Counted from the stretch's first letter, positions 34,474-42,968 are shown. The stretch is DNA of 64,000 nucleotides from Zhihengliuella sp. ISTPL4 (GCF_002848265.1 NZ_CP025422.1:2820727-2884726); one strand, 5' to 3'. Notes: generated by a model not told the origin, from the letters alone. A program made the numbers and translations.

Positions 34474-34905
34474 CTAGTCGCCCGTCTCGCGCGCGGGATC
34501 CACACGCCGGACGAGGACCCAGGTATTGCCGAGATCGGTGACCGTGTGGGTGAACTCGTCGAGCGCGGCCTGCGACAGCGCGAGACCGCGGCCGCTCTCC
34601 GCCTCCTCGCCCGGCATCGACACGGCGTCCCAGTCGATCGGCGCCGGAGGGGCGGTGTCGCGGACGTAGGCGCGCAGTTCGTCCGCGGTCACGTGGACGT
34701 CGACGCTCAGCACGACGTCCTCGCGCTCATTGTGCTGCGCGATGTTCGTGGTGACCTCGCTCAGCGCCAGGGTGAACAGCACCTGGTCCTGCGCCGGCAC
34801 CTCCGGAGCCTGGCCCCAGAGTCGGTCGAGTTCGTCGAGGGCGCGATCGACGAGGGCGAGCCCCGCGGGCCCGTCGATGTGGAAGGCCCGGATATCAGCG
34901 TGCAT
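34474..34905 (-). CDS. RsbW-like anti-sigma/serine kinase (HATPase_c_2)
   Basis: The 143-residue protein has the GHKL ATP-binding fold of RsbW/SpoIIAB: the N box in LFTLALSEVTTNIAQHN, and the G1 and G2 region VRDTAPPAPIDWDAVSMPGEEAESGRGLALSQAALDEF. Such proteins phosphorylate a serine of their STAS antagonist and bind a target, classically a sigma factor. It starts inside the end of the STAS gene (11-bp overlap). Both lie downstream of a phosphatase and a membrane glycosyltransferase in one operon. No sigma factor gene is present, so the output may be direct control of the glycosyltransferase; that is inference. Confidence 0.85.
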   Translation of the reverse strand: MHADIRAFHIDGPAGLALVDRALDELDRLWGQAPEVPAQDQVLFTLALSEVTTNIAQHNEREDVVLSVDVHVTADELRAYVRDTAPPAPIDWDAVSMPGEEAESGRGLALSQAALDEFTHTVTDLGNTWVLVRRVDPARETGD

Positions 34906-35227
34906 CGAACGCCGATTCCGGCGTCGGGTAGTCGCGGAGCACGCGATCCAGGTTGGTCAGGCGGAGGACGGTGCGCACGGCCTCCGGAACCGCGGCGATC
35001 CGCAGATCACCGCCGGCCACGCGGGCACTCTTGAGGCCGCCGACCAGCGCGCCGAGGCCCGAGGAGTCGACGAACTCGGTCTCGCTCAGGTCGATCGCGA
35101 TGCGCGGCTGCCCCGCGGCGACCAGATCGCTCACCGCGTTGCGCAGCAACGGCGCCCCGGAGGCGGTCAGGCGCCCCGTGATCGTGACGACGGCGTAGCC
35201 GTCCCTGGTGTCAGTGCTGACGTTCAT
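34895..35227 (-). CDS. STAS-domain anti-sigma factor antagonist (RsbV/SpoIIAA-like)
   Basis: The 110-residue single STAS domain has the phosphoacceptor signature DLSETEFVDSSGLGALVGGLKSAR, where the Ser of DSSGLG is the expected phosphorylation site. The N-terminal strand VSTDTRDGYAVVTITGRLTASG is typical. In partner switching the unphosphorylated form sequesters the HATPase partner, and the PP2C phosphatase reactivates it. Its start overlaps the glycosyltransferase stop by 17 bases and its end overlaps the HATPase gene by 11, so the genes are tightly coupled. Confidence 0.9.
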   Translation of the reverse strand: MNVSTDTRDGYAVVTITGRLTASGAPLLRNAVSDLVAAGQPRIAIDLSETEFVDSSGLGALVGGLKSARVAGGDLRIAAVPEAVRTVLRLTNLDRVLRDYPTPESAFDAR

Positions 35228-37175
35228 TCGACTCCTTCTCGAGGACCTGCGCGGCGGGACCGCGGTAGCGCGCCGCCTGGATGATGACGCTGAGGACGAC
35301 CAGGTCGTACAGGACCCAGGCGGTGTTGACGAGCGTGCCGGTGCCGTCGCCCGTGCCGACGATGACCCGGGCGACCCCGATGACGAGGGCGATCACGAGG
35401 ACGACCATGGCGGTCAGCTGCGGCCAGATCTCGCGCCACGGGACGCCGCGCGGGTCTCGGCCGTCCTTCCGCGTCACGGCGAAGGAGAGTGGGCGGCCGA
35501 GCACCACGTTGGCGAAGGCCGTCCAGCACGCGCGGATCCACACGGGGAACAGCGCGAGCGAGTACTGCTGCCCTCGCCAGGTCTTCACCCCCTTCGCCAC
35601 CACGAGGAACAGCGCCTGGTTGACGAGGAAGTACGGCAGGAACCGCACGAAGAAGTCGACCGACCAGGCGGTGACGGGAAGCACCCCGAACACGAGGTAG
35701 ATGACGGGGGCGGCGAGGTAGACGATCGCGGCGAAGCCCGAGAGGTAGCTCCACATCGTCGCGAAGTACATCAGGCGCTGCCCCACCGAGAGCCCGCGCT
35801 TGGCCAGGGGATTGTCGCGCAGCATGACCTGCAGCGTGCCCTGAGCCCACCGCAGCCGCTGCGTGAGCATCGTCCGGAGGTCTTCCGGGGCGAGCCCGTG
35901 GGCCAGGATCTCGTGATGGTAGACGCTCTTCCAGCCGAGGGCGTGCAGCTGCATCGCCGTCGCCATGTCCTCCGTCACCGAGATCGTGGCGAGCGGGAGG
36001 ATGGGCTGCGCCTCATCCGCCCGGTCCAGGCGCAGCGCATCCAGCAATCCGCGGACGGCCTCCACGGCGGTGAGGGGGGAGAGGTCGGAGGAGACGAGGG
36101 CTTCGAGCCCGGCCTCGTCCACGACCACCTGTCCGAGCTCCGCGTCCTGCTGCACGGGAAGGGACTCGATCACCGCGAGGTCGGCACGGATGCCTTCCAG
36201 GTCGTGCGCCACGAGGATCCGGGAGGCGTTGTCGACAGCTTCCCCGACTCGCTCGGCGACCTCGGCGACGGATGCGCCGCCGGCGAGCTCCTTCCGCCCG
36301 CGGGCGATCGCGATGCGGAGCGCCCCGAGTTCGGTGGCGAGCGCCGGATCGGTCGCGGCGTCGGCCTCGCGGGCGATCAGGGCCTCGGAGGTCTTCAGCG
36401 CGCGCGCGGCGGAGTCCGTCACGCTCCGGACGTATCCGACGATGCCGAGCTGCATGAGCGCCTCCCGGCGGAGCACGGCGTTCGAGCCGCAGAAGAAGGC
36501 CGCGTTCCAGCCGTCCTTCCCCTGCTGGATCGGCCCGTAGAACAGCGGCGCCTGGCTCCCCAGCGGGTCGGCCTCGTCGACGTTCACGAACCACTGCGGC
36601 GTCTGCACCAGGGCGACCTCCGGGTCATCCGCGAAGTAGCCGAGCGTGCGGTGCAGGATCAGCGGGTCGGGCACCTGGTCGGCGTCGAGGATGAGGAGGA
36701 ACTCGCCATCGGTCTGGAAGAGCGCGCTGTTGAGATTACCGGCCTTGGCATGCCGGGGCTTACCCGTCCAGTCCTCGGAGCGGGTGAGATAGCCGAGGCC
36801 CGCCGCCCGGGCCTCGGCCTCGAGCTCGGGGCGGGAGCCGTCGTCGAGAATCCAGGTGGAGTGCGGATAGGCGATCCGCTTCGCCGCCCTGGCCGTCGTC
36901 ATGACGAGCTCGATCGGCTCGTCGTAGGTCGTGATGAAGACATCGACCGTGCCCTGCGGAGGCGACACGGGCGCCGGACGCTCCTTCGCGCGCCACATCG
37001 TCAGGCAGAACAGGAAGGTGTCGATGAGGCTGTAGGTCTCGGCGATCACGAGCGGTACCGCGATCCACCAGGCCGACCAGTTCACCGACTCCAGCCATCG
37101 CCAGGCGACGTAGTTCACGCCGAGCAGGACCGACAGCAGAGCGAGGACGCGGATGGTCGCGAACCGCGCAGTCAT
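35211..37175 (-). CDS. membrane GT2 glycosyltransferase, cellulose synthase-like, with a large helical insertion
   Basis: The 654-residue protein has two N-terminal membrane helices (about 8-28 and 35-60), a GT-A catalytic domain and several C-terminal membrane helices (about 470-635). BcsA-type motifs are complete: DDGS (111-114), DAD (164-166), FFCGSNAV (228-235), TED (401-403) and QRLRW (439-443). It should polymerise and export a polysaccharide from a nucleotide sugar. There is no PilZ domain, so c-di-GMP control is unlikely. Between FCGSNAV and TED lie about 145 extra residues (252-395), mostly charged helices, where BcsA has only ~20. The gene is flanked by a GAF-PP2C phosphatase (4-bp overlap) and by STAS and HATPase genes, suggesting partner-switch control of synthesis. 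Confidence 0.9.
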   Translation of the reverse strand: MTARFATIRVLALLSVLLGVNYVAWRWLESVNWSAWWIAVPLVIAETYSLIDTFLFCLTMWRAKERPAPVSPPQGTVDVFITTYDEPIELVMTTARAAKRIAYPHSTWILDDGSRPELEAEARAAGLGYLTRSEDWTGKPRHAKAGNLNSALFQTDGEFLLILDADQVPDPLILHRTLGYFADDPEVALVQTPQWFVNVDEADPLGSQAPLFYGPIQQGKDGWNAAFFCGSNAVLRREALMQLGIVGYVRSVTDSAARALKTSEALIAREADAATDPALATELGALRIAIARGRKELAGGASVAEVAERVGEAVDNASRILVAHDLEGIRADLAVIESLPVQQDAELGQVVVDEAGLEALVSSDLSPLTAVEAVRGLLDALRLDRADEAQPILPLATISVTEDMATAMQLHALGWKSVYHHEILAHGLAPEDLRTMLTQRLRWAQGTLQVMLRDNPLAKRGLSVGQRLMYFATMWSYLSGFAAIVYLAAPVIYLVFGVLPVTAWSVDFFVRFLPYFLVNQALFLVVAKGVKTWRGQQYSLALFPVWIRACWTAFANVVLGRPLSFAVTRKDGRDPRGVPWREIWPQLTAMVVLVIALVIGVARVIVGTGDGTGTLVNTAWVLYDLVVLSVIIQAARYRGPAAQVLEKESNERQH

Positions 37176-38326
37176 GTGTCCCTCCGCACGACGACGACGG
37201 TGATGTCGTCGGTCGCGCGCTCGTCGTTCGCGAGCCGCAGAGCCTCGCCGACAGCGCCGCCGGGGCCCATCTCGGCGAGGACGCGCTCGACATGGCCGAA
37301 CGGGTCGTCCGGGTCGAGCACGTCGAGGAGTCCATCGCTGCAGCAGATGAAGGCGTCGCCCGGTTCCAGGCGGGTGGTCACCGGGACGCGGGGATCGGCA
37401 AGGCCCATCCCCATGCCCAGCGGCAGGTTCGTCGAACGCAAGGGCGTCCACGATCCGTCCGCTCTGACGACGAAAGCGAGGCTGTGACCGGCGTCGATGA
37501 CCTCGAGTTCGCCCGTCTGCGGCCGCAGTTCTGCCACGACGGCCGTGACGAACATCGACGTATCGGCGAGGTCGTCCTCGAGCAGGCGGTCCACCTCGAC
37601 CACCGCGTCGGCCAGGGAGCGCTCCGGCGCGGTCCGCAGTGAGGCGCGCACGGTGGCGGCGACCAGCGCCGGCCCCGTGCCCTTGCCCATCGCATCGGCG
37701 AGGGTCACGCGCAGGGCGTCGCCGTGACGCGAGAAGTCGTAGTAGTCGCCGGCGAGCATTCCGCGCGGGGCGGCGCCGGCGGCGATCGTGTAGCCCTCGA
37801 TCTCCGGGTGCACCCGCGGGCGCAGCGCCCGTTGCACCACGGCAGCGTGGTCGATGTCCGCGTCCTGCGCCAGCTCCGTCTGCACCCAGAACGCGAGGTC
37901 ACGCAGAAGGTCCTGCTGGGCGTCCGTGAACGTGTGCGGTTCCGTGTCGAGCACGCACAGCGTCCCGACCGGTTCCCCGCCCGGCGCATGCAGCGGATGG
38001 GCCGCATAGAACCGCAGGTGCGGGTCCCCGGTCACGAACGGGTTCTCGGCGAAGAGGTCGGTCGTGCTCGCGTCCTCCACCACCACCGTCCGGTCCTGCG
38101 ACACGGTGTAGTCGCAGAACGAATCCTGTCGCGGTGCCTCGTTCCCCCCGAGGCCGATCTGCGATTTGCGCCACTGTCGGTCGCGGTCGATCAGCGAGAC
38201 GCTGACCATCGGCACGCCGAACATCTCCTTCGCCAGTCGTGCCACCCGATCCACCCGCTCATCGGGTGGTGTGTCAAGGATCCCCAGTTCCTCGAGCGCT
38301 GCCTGTCGCCGTCGCTCGTCGAACAT
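37172..38326 (-). CDS. GAF-domain PP2C phosphatase (RsbU/SpoIIE type)
   Basis: The 384-residue protein has an N-terminal GAF domain (residues about 20-155: RVDRVARLAKEMFGVPMVSVSLIDRDRQWRKS, SFCDYTVSQDRTVVVEDA, YAAHPLHAPGGEPVGTLCVLD) and a C-terminal SpoIIE-type PP2C domain (about 185-384). Metal-ligand aspartates occur in MLAGDYYDFSRHGDALRVTLADAMGKG, ICCSDGLLDV and TDDITVVVV. It probably dephosphorylates the STAS protein encoded two genes downstream when the GAF domain senses a signal. It leads the operon and overlaps the glycosyltransferase start by four bases (ATGA). Confidence 0.92.
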   Translation of the reverse strand: MFDERRRQAALEELGILDTPPDERVDRVARLAKEMFGVPMVSVSLIDRDRQWRKSQIGLGGNEAPRQDSFCDYTVSQDRTVVVEDASTTDLFAENPFVTGDPHLRFYAAHPLHAPGGEPVGTLCVLDTEPHTFTDAQQDLLRDLAFWVQTELAQDADIDHAAVVQRALRPRVHPEIEGYTIAAGAAPRGMLAGDYYDFSRHGDALRVTLADAMGKGTGPALVAATVRASLRTAPERSLADAVVEVDRLLEDDLADTSMFVTAVVAELRPQTGELEVIDAGHSLAFVVRADGSWTPLRSTNLPLGMGMGLADPRVPVTTRLEPGDAFICCSDGLLDVLDPDDPFGHVERVLAEMGPGGAVGEALRLANDERATDDITVVVVRRDT

Positions 38327-38420
38327 TCCCCCGGCCCTCCTCCGTGTTTATTCCCCACATCCTATTGAGGTTCGTGAGGCCCGGCGCCAGCCCGGTCCAC
38401 GGCATTCAGGTGAACCACAG

Positions 38421-38457
38421 GAAACGGTTCTGCGCAAGCCCCGTGGGGAAACGCTTC
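38421..38457. promoter_or_regulatory. two LacI-type sites upstream of the second ABC operon
   Basis: GAAACGGTTC (38421-38430) and GAAACGCTTC (38448-38457) are near-palindromes with a central CG, spaced 27 bases apart. They resemble paired operators of a LacI-family repressor. TCTAGCAT at 38463-38470 could be the promoter -10 region. The rest of the 197-bp gap shows nothing else. Confidence 0.5.
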
Positions 38458-38523
38458 TCCGGATCTAGCATCGCGCCAGGACTGGAGCGCCTATCCGCGC
38501 GTCCTGAGGAAGGAGGCAGGTGG

Positions 38524-39444
38524 ATGCCGCTCAAGACCCGCCAGCGGGACCGGTACAACCGTCGGGAAGCCCTCGCCGGCTACCTGTTCATCTCGCCGTG
38601 GCTCATCGGATTCCTCATCTTCACAGCCGGGGCGATGGTCTACAGCCTGTACATCTCGTTCAGCAGCTACAACCTGGCCACGAACAGCGCCCGCCCCGTC
38701 GGCATCGACAACTACGCCAACCTCTTCGAGGACCCGCGGGTGGGCGTCTCCCTGGCGAACACCCTGTTCTACGTGGTGATGGCGGTACCGCTGGAGATCG
38801 TGTTCGCGCTGATCCTCGCCCTCCTCCTGAACCGCGTCGGGCGCGGCGCGGGGTTCTTCCGAGTGCTCTACTACTTGCCGAAGATGACGCCGGCGGTCGC
38901 GACCGCCGCGGTGTTCTTCCTCCTCCTGAACGGCAACTCCGGAGCGATCAACCAGTTCCTCCGCCTGTTCGGCATCCAGGGACCGCAGTGGCTCGTCGAT
39001 CCCGCCTGGGTCAAGCCGAGCATCGTGATCATGACCCTGTGGACCGTCGCGGGCACGATGGTGATCTTCCTCGCGGCGCTGAAGAACGTGCCCGTCGAGC
39101 TGTACGAGGTGGCGTCGCTCGACGGGGCGGGACCGATCAGGAAGTTCTTCTCGATCACCCTGCCGATGATCTCGGGGGCCATGTTCTTCAACGTCATCGT
39201 GCTCTCGATCGCCGCCTTCCAGATCTTCGACCAGGCGTATCTGCTGTTCTGGCGCGATCAGAGCAACTCGTCTCCTGAGGCGTCGCTCTTCTACGCGATC
39301 TATCTGTTCCAGCAGGCGTTCCGGCAGTTCAACTTCGGCTTCGCGGCGGCGATGGCGTGGCTGCTCTTCGTCATCATCATGATCATCACGCTCATCCAGG
39401 TGAAGGTCGGCAACCGCTTCGTCTACTACGAGGGAGACCGCTGA
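38524..39444 (+). CDS. CUT1 ABC sugar permease (MalF/UgpA type)
   Basis: The 306-residue permease has six membrane helices. It starts with the basic KTRQRDRYNRREALAGYLFISPWLIGFLIF, and its EAA loop is VELYEVASLDGAGPIRKFFSITLPMIS. ATG at 38524 follows GGAGG by eight bases. It is the first gene of a three-gene importer (permease, permease, binding protein). The next ATG overlaps its stop codon by one base. No ATPase is encoded. The sugar is unknown because no catabolic enzyme lies in the operon. Confidence 0.92.
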   Translation: MPLKTRQRDRYNRREALAGYLFISPWLIGFLIFTAGAMVYSLYISFSSYNLATNSARPVGIDNYANLFEDPRVGVSLANTLFYVVMAVPLEIVFALILALLLNRVGRGAGFFRVLYYLPKMTPAVATAAVFFLLLNGNSGAINQFLRLFGIQGPQWLVDPAWVKPSIVIMTLWTVAGTMVIFLAALKNVPVELYEVASLDGAGPIRKFFSITLPMISGAMFFNVIVLSIAAFQIFDQAYLLFWRDQSNSSPEASLFYAIYLFQQAFRQFNFGFAAAMAWLLFVIIMIITLIQVKVGNRFVYYEGDR

Positions 39445-40397
39445 TGTCCCAGACCCTGCGTCAGATCCCCGTCGAGGCGGACGGCGACGACCTCCCCGAG
39501 ACGGTCGCGGCCCCCGCCCCGGCCCGTTCGCGCTGGCGGCGGCACCTGCGGCAGCCGAAGAGCCTCATCGCCCGCATCGTGCTGAACATCATCCTCGTGC
39601 TGTTCGCGCTGCTGTTCCTCTATCCCTTCGCGTGGCTCATCGCAGCCAGCCTCAAGCCGCGCGGCGAAGTGTTCGACAACGCGCTCATCCCGAAGACGTT
39701 CGTGCCGGAGAACTACGTCGAGGTGTGGAACCAGCTCCCGCTGCTGAACTGGATGGGCAACAGCATCGCCATCGCGCTGCTCGCCGCCGGTGCGGTGGCG
39801 ATCTCCAGCTCGATCGTGGCGTTCGGCTTCGCGTACTTCCGTTTCCCTGGCCGGGGGCTGCTGTTCGGCCTCGTCCTCGCGACGATGATGCTGCCGGGTG
39901 CGGTGACGATGATCCCGATCTACCTCATCTGGAAGGAGACCGGCCTCCTCGGCACGTGGGTGCCGCTGTGGGGCATGAACCTCTTCGGCTCGGCCTTCTA
40001 CATCTTCCTGCAGCGGCAGTTCTTCCTCGGCCTGCCGCGGGAGCTGTTCGAGGCGGCGCGGCTCGACGGGGCCAGCGCCTGGGGTCTGTTCTGGCGGATC
40101 GCCATGCCGCTGTCGATCCCCTCGTTCGTCATCGTGTTCCTGTTCGAGTTCCAGGCGAGCTGGAACAACCTCCAGGCCGCCCTCATCTACCTCAACGCCG
40201 GGTCCGTGGACGAGTTCACCGCGCCGCTCGGCATCGCGTACGCCATGACCAAGTACAGCCCCACCGCGGGTGGTCACGGCGACTACCAGTACGTCATGGT
40301 CGCCTCCCTCCTGGTGACCCTCCCCATGCTCATCCTCTTCGCCTTCGGGCAGCGCGCCTTCATCGAGGGCGTCGCGACCCAGGGGCGCAAGGGATGA
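39444..40397 (+). CDS. CUT1 ABC sugar permease (MalG/UgpE type)
   Basis: The 317-residue permease has an acidic cytoplasmic N-terminus (VEADGDDLPETVAAPAPARS). The first helix is VLNIILVLFALLFLYPFAWLIAASLKP and the EAA loop is ELFEAARLDGASAWGLFWRIAMPLSIPSF. It is translationally coupled to the upstream permease (TGATG). The binding-protein gene starts 26 bases after its stop with a strong AAAGGAG. Confidence 0.92.
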   Translation: MSQTLRQIPVEADGDDLPETVAAPAPARSRWRRHLRQPKSLIARIVLNIILVLFALLFLYPFAWLIAASLKPRGEVFDNALIPKTFVPENYVEVWNQLPLLNWMGNSIAIALLAAGAVAISSSIVAFGFAYFRFPGRGLLFGLVLATMMLPGAVTMIPIYLIWKETGLLGTWVPLWGMNLFGSAFYIFLQRQFFLGLPRELFEAARLDGASAWGLFWRIAMPLSIPSFVIVFLFEFQASWNNLQAALIYLNAGSVDEFTAPLGIAYAMTKYSPTAGGHGDYQYVMVASLLVTLPMLILFAFGQRAFIEGVATQGRKG

Positions 40398-40423
40398 CGA
40401 ACCACAGATCGAAAGGAGCAGTC

Positions 40424-41788
40424 ATGCGTACACGCATGCTGGGAATCACCGCGGTCGCCGCGGCATCCGTCCTCGTCCTCGCCGGGTGCGGTGGGGGAGG
40501 GGGAGACGACCAGGCGGCCGACGCCGACTTCGGTGCGGATCCGACCGGCACGCTGAAGGCGTGGGGCTTCGAGAACGCCGACGACGTGGGCACCTCGCGC
40601 ATGGACTACGCGGCCGCTCAGCTGGAGGGCGTCGAGGTCGACCTCGACGCGACGGCCTTCGACGCGCAGAAGTTCACGACCCGGATCGCGAGCGGCGACG
40701 TGCCGGACGTCGTGCAGATGGACCGCCGGTACGTCACGACGTACGCCGCACAGGATCTCATCATGCCGCTCGACGAGTGCTTCGCCGCCCAGGACGTGTC
40801 GCCGCGCGACCACTGGTATCCGTTCGTGGTCGACGACGTCACCTACGAGGACGCCGTGTGGGCGGTGCCGCAGTTCTACCAGCCGCCCGCGATCCTGCTG
40901 AACAAGGCCGTGCTCGATGAGGCAGGGGTCACGGCGGAGGAGATCGACACCTCGCAGCCCGACGTGCTGCTCGGTGCCATCGAGAAGATGTACCAGGAGT
41001 CCGGTGGCGTGCCGACGCGGCTCGGGTTCGACCCGGTCGCGACGGGCCAGGCCGGCCTGTGGATCCTCGGCATGGGCGGCCAGCTCAACGACGAGGACGG
41101 CGCGCCCACTCTCGACGACCCGAGCAACGTGGCGGGCATCGAGGTGCTCAAGCAGATCACCGACGCGCAGGGCGGCTTCGCGGCCGTCAAGAGCTTCACC
41201 GACTCCTTCGACGCGTTCGGCGACCAGAACCAGTTCGTCGCCCAGCAGGTCGGCGCGCAGGTGAACGCGCAGTGGTATCCGAACGTGCTGAGCCCCTACG
41301 CGGACCAGATCGAGCTGGAGGCCGTGCCGTTCCGGAATGCCGATGGCGAGCCGTTCTCCGTCGCCTCCGGTACCGCGTTCGTGATCCCGGCCGGGGCGGA
41401 GAACCCCGCGGCGGCGTGCGCGTGGATGGTGAACCTCACCTCCGACGACGCATGGAACGCGGCGGGAGAGGCGCGTGCCGAGACGTTGAAGACCGACGGC
41501 GGCATCAACACCGGGCTCTTCACCGGATCGCCGTCCGCCGACCAGTCGATCCGCGAGACCTTCGTCACCGACAGTGGGAACGCCGGCTTCGATCAGGTCA
41601 TCTCCACCTATTACGACGTGGTGGACTACGGGCAGTCCTTCGGCTCCTCGCCGGCGGGCCAGGAGATCCAGAACGAGCTCAACAACGCCATCACGGCGGC
41701 GCTGCTCGGGGACAAGTCGCCCGAGGACGCGCTGAAGGAGGCGCAGGAGGCGGCGATGCGAGCGTACGAGAACGCCACGGCCGGTTAG
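40424..41788 (+). CDS. CUT1 ABC importer substrate-binding lipoprotein
   Basis: The 454-residue lipoprotein has the signal GITAVAAASVLVLAGC with Cys lipidation, then a Gly-rich spacer (GGGGGDD). The mature protein is a family-1-type sugar-binding protein (GTLKAWGFENADDVGTSRMDYAAAQLEGVEVDL, VAQMDRRYVTTYAAQDLI-like contact region, WAVPQFYQPPAILLNKAVLDEAG). It is encoded last in the operon, the reverse of the usual order. ATG at 40424 has AAAGGAG five bases upstream. A hairpin (41803-41834) closes the operon. Confidence 0.9.
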   Translation: MRTRMLGITAVAAASVLVLAGCGGGGGDDQAADADFGADPTGTLKAWGFENADDVGTSRMDYAAAQLEGVEVDLDATAFDAQKFTTRIASGDVPDVVQMDRRYVTTYAAQDLIMPLDECFAAQDVSPRDHWYPFVVDDVTYEDAVWAVPQFYQPPAILLNKAVLDEAGVTAEEIDTSQPDVLLGAIEKMYQESGGVPTRLGFDPVATGQAGLWILGMGGQLNDEDGAPTLDDPSNVAGIEVLKQITDAQGGFAAVKSFTDSFDAFGDQNQFVAQQVGAQVNAQWYPNVLSPYADQIELEAVPFRNADGEPFSVASGTAFVIPAGAENPAAACAWMVNLTSDDAWNAAGEARAETLKTDGGINTGLFTGSPSADQSIRETFVTDSGNAGFDQVISTYYDVVDYGQSFGSSPAGQEIQNELNNAITAALLGDKSPEDALKEAQEAAMRAYENATAG

Positions 41789-41802
41789 ACCCCGGAGGGG
41801 CA

Positions 41803-41834
41803 GAGCGCCAGGCGGTCACCCCCGCCTGGCGCTC
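41803..41834 (+). terminator. stem-loop after the second ABC operon
   Basis: GAGCGCCAGGCGG (41803-41815) pairs perfectly with CCGCCTGGCGCTC (41822-41834) around a 6-base loop. There is no T-run, so termination may need Rho. Its place, 15 bases after the last stop, fits an operon end. Confidence 0.6.
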
Positions 41835-41864
41835 GCGGCGGAGGACGGTCTGCGCAGCATCGAT

Positions 41865-41892
41865 CAGTGTTGACTGTTAACAGTCAACACTG
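41865..41892. promoter_or_regulatory. perfect 28-bp palindrome, GntR operator of the tctCBA operon
   Basis: CAGTGTTGACTGTT is followed directly by its exact reverse complement. Its left arm contains the probable -35 TTGACT (41870-41875), and TAGCCT (41894-41899) lies 18 bases later as -10. Binding here must block transcription of the transporter operon. The central 11 bases recur before the GntR gene at 33244. Confidence 0.8.
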
Positions 41893-41941
41893 GTAGCCTC
41901 GCGGTGTCGACAACACGGTCGACCCACGTAGAGGAGCAAAG

Positions 41942-42910
41942 ATGCCCCGCATGCGCATCACTCGGGCGGCCGCTGCCTTCGCCGCCCTCGCCGCCACCGC
42001 TCTGGTGCTGTCGGCCTGCACGAAGGTCGACGAGAGCGAGGGGGCCGCCTCGACCTATCCCGAGGACGACATCCGACTGATCATCCAGGCCAATCCCGGC
42101 GGCGGCTCCGACCTGTCGTCGCGCGCGCTCGCCACCGAGCTGGAGAAGATCCTCGGCGTCAGCGTGATCCCGGAGAACATGCCCGGAGCCGCGGGAGCGC
42201 TCGCGATGGAGTACGTCGGCTCGCAGGATCCGGACGGCTACGTCATCGGCTTCGCGCCGGTCGAGATCGCGATGCTCAACACGACCCAGAGCGCCGACGT
42301 GCTCCCCGAGGACTTCGACCTGCTCGGCCAGATCATGCTCGCGCCCGGCGTCATCACGGTGGGTGCCAACAGCGGCATCGAGACCCTCGACGACCTCGTG
42401 ACGCAGGCCGAGGCCGGCGCCGTCACGGTCGCGAACTCCGGCGCCGGCTCGATCTGGGAGGCTGCCACCCTCGGCCTGGGTCAGGCGACCGACGCCGACT
42501 TCACCCCCGTCCCGTACGACGGCGGAGCCACGGCGGTCGCCGCCGCCGCCTCCGGTGAGACCGTCGCCGCGGTCTCCGGACTCGGCGAGGCGCTCGCGCA
42601 GGGCGAGGCCGTCCGCATCCTCGCGGTCATGAACGACGAGCGTCACCCGGACGCGGAAGACGTCGAGACGGTCGAAGAGGCCATCGGCGAAGAGGTCGTC
42701 TTCGGTGGCTGGGGCGGCATCTACGCGCCGGCAGGCCTGCCCGACGACGTGCACGACGTCCTCGAGGCCGCGGTCAAGGAGGCCGTGGAGTCGGAGAGCT
42801 ACCAGAAGTTCCAGGCGGACGCCGGCAACCTCGTGGTCTACCGCGACTCCGAGGAGTGGACCGGGTTCGTCGACGACCAGTTCGCCCTGTTCCAGGACCT
42901 CCTGGGCTGA
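41942..42910 (+). CDS. tctC: tripartite tricarboxylate transporter solute-binding lipoprotein TctC
   Basis: The 322-residue Bug-family binding protein has the lipoprotein signal AAAAFAALAATALVLSAC. The family core is recognisable: IRLIIQANPGGGSDLSSRALATELEKILGVSVIPENMPGAAGALAMEYV, the ligand-pocket region, and GWGGIYAPAGLPDDVHDVLEAAVKEAVES. It captures a carboxylic acid outside the membrane and delivers it to TctAB. AGGAGC precedes the ATG. The operon is placed under the 28-bp palindrome. A small hairpin separates it from tctB, consistent with higher expression of the binding protein. Confidence 0.93.
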   Translation: MPRMRITRAAAAFAALAATALVLSACTKVDESEGAASTYPEDDIRLIIQANPGGGSDLSSRALATELEKILGVSVIPENMPGAAGALAMEYVGSQDPDGYVIGFAPVEIAMLNTTQSADVLPEDFDLLGQIMLAPGVITVGANSGIETLDDLVTQAEAGAVTVANSGAGSIWEAATLGLGQATDADFTPVPYDGGATAVAAAASGETVAAVSGLGEALAQGEAVRILAVMNDERHPDAEDVETVEEAIGEEVVFGGWGGIYAPAGLPDDVHDVLEAAVKEAVESESYQKFQADAGNLVVYRDSEEWTGFVDDQFALFQDLLG

Positions 42911-42920
42911 ACACCCCGGT

Positions 42921-42942
42921 GGGGTCGGCATGCGCCGGCCCC
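42921..42942 (+). other. intercistronic stem-loop tctC-tctB
   Basis: GGGGTCGGC and GCCGGCCCC form a 9-bp stem with one G-T pair and a 4-base loop ATGC. There is no T-run, so it probably stabilises the tctC message. Confidence 0.45.
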
Positions 42943-42968
42943 TCCGTGCCCTCCGACGAAGGAACATC

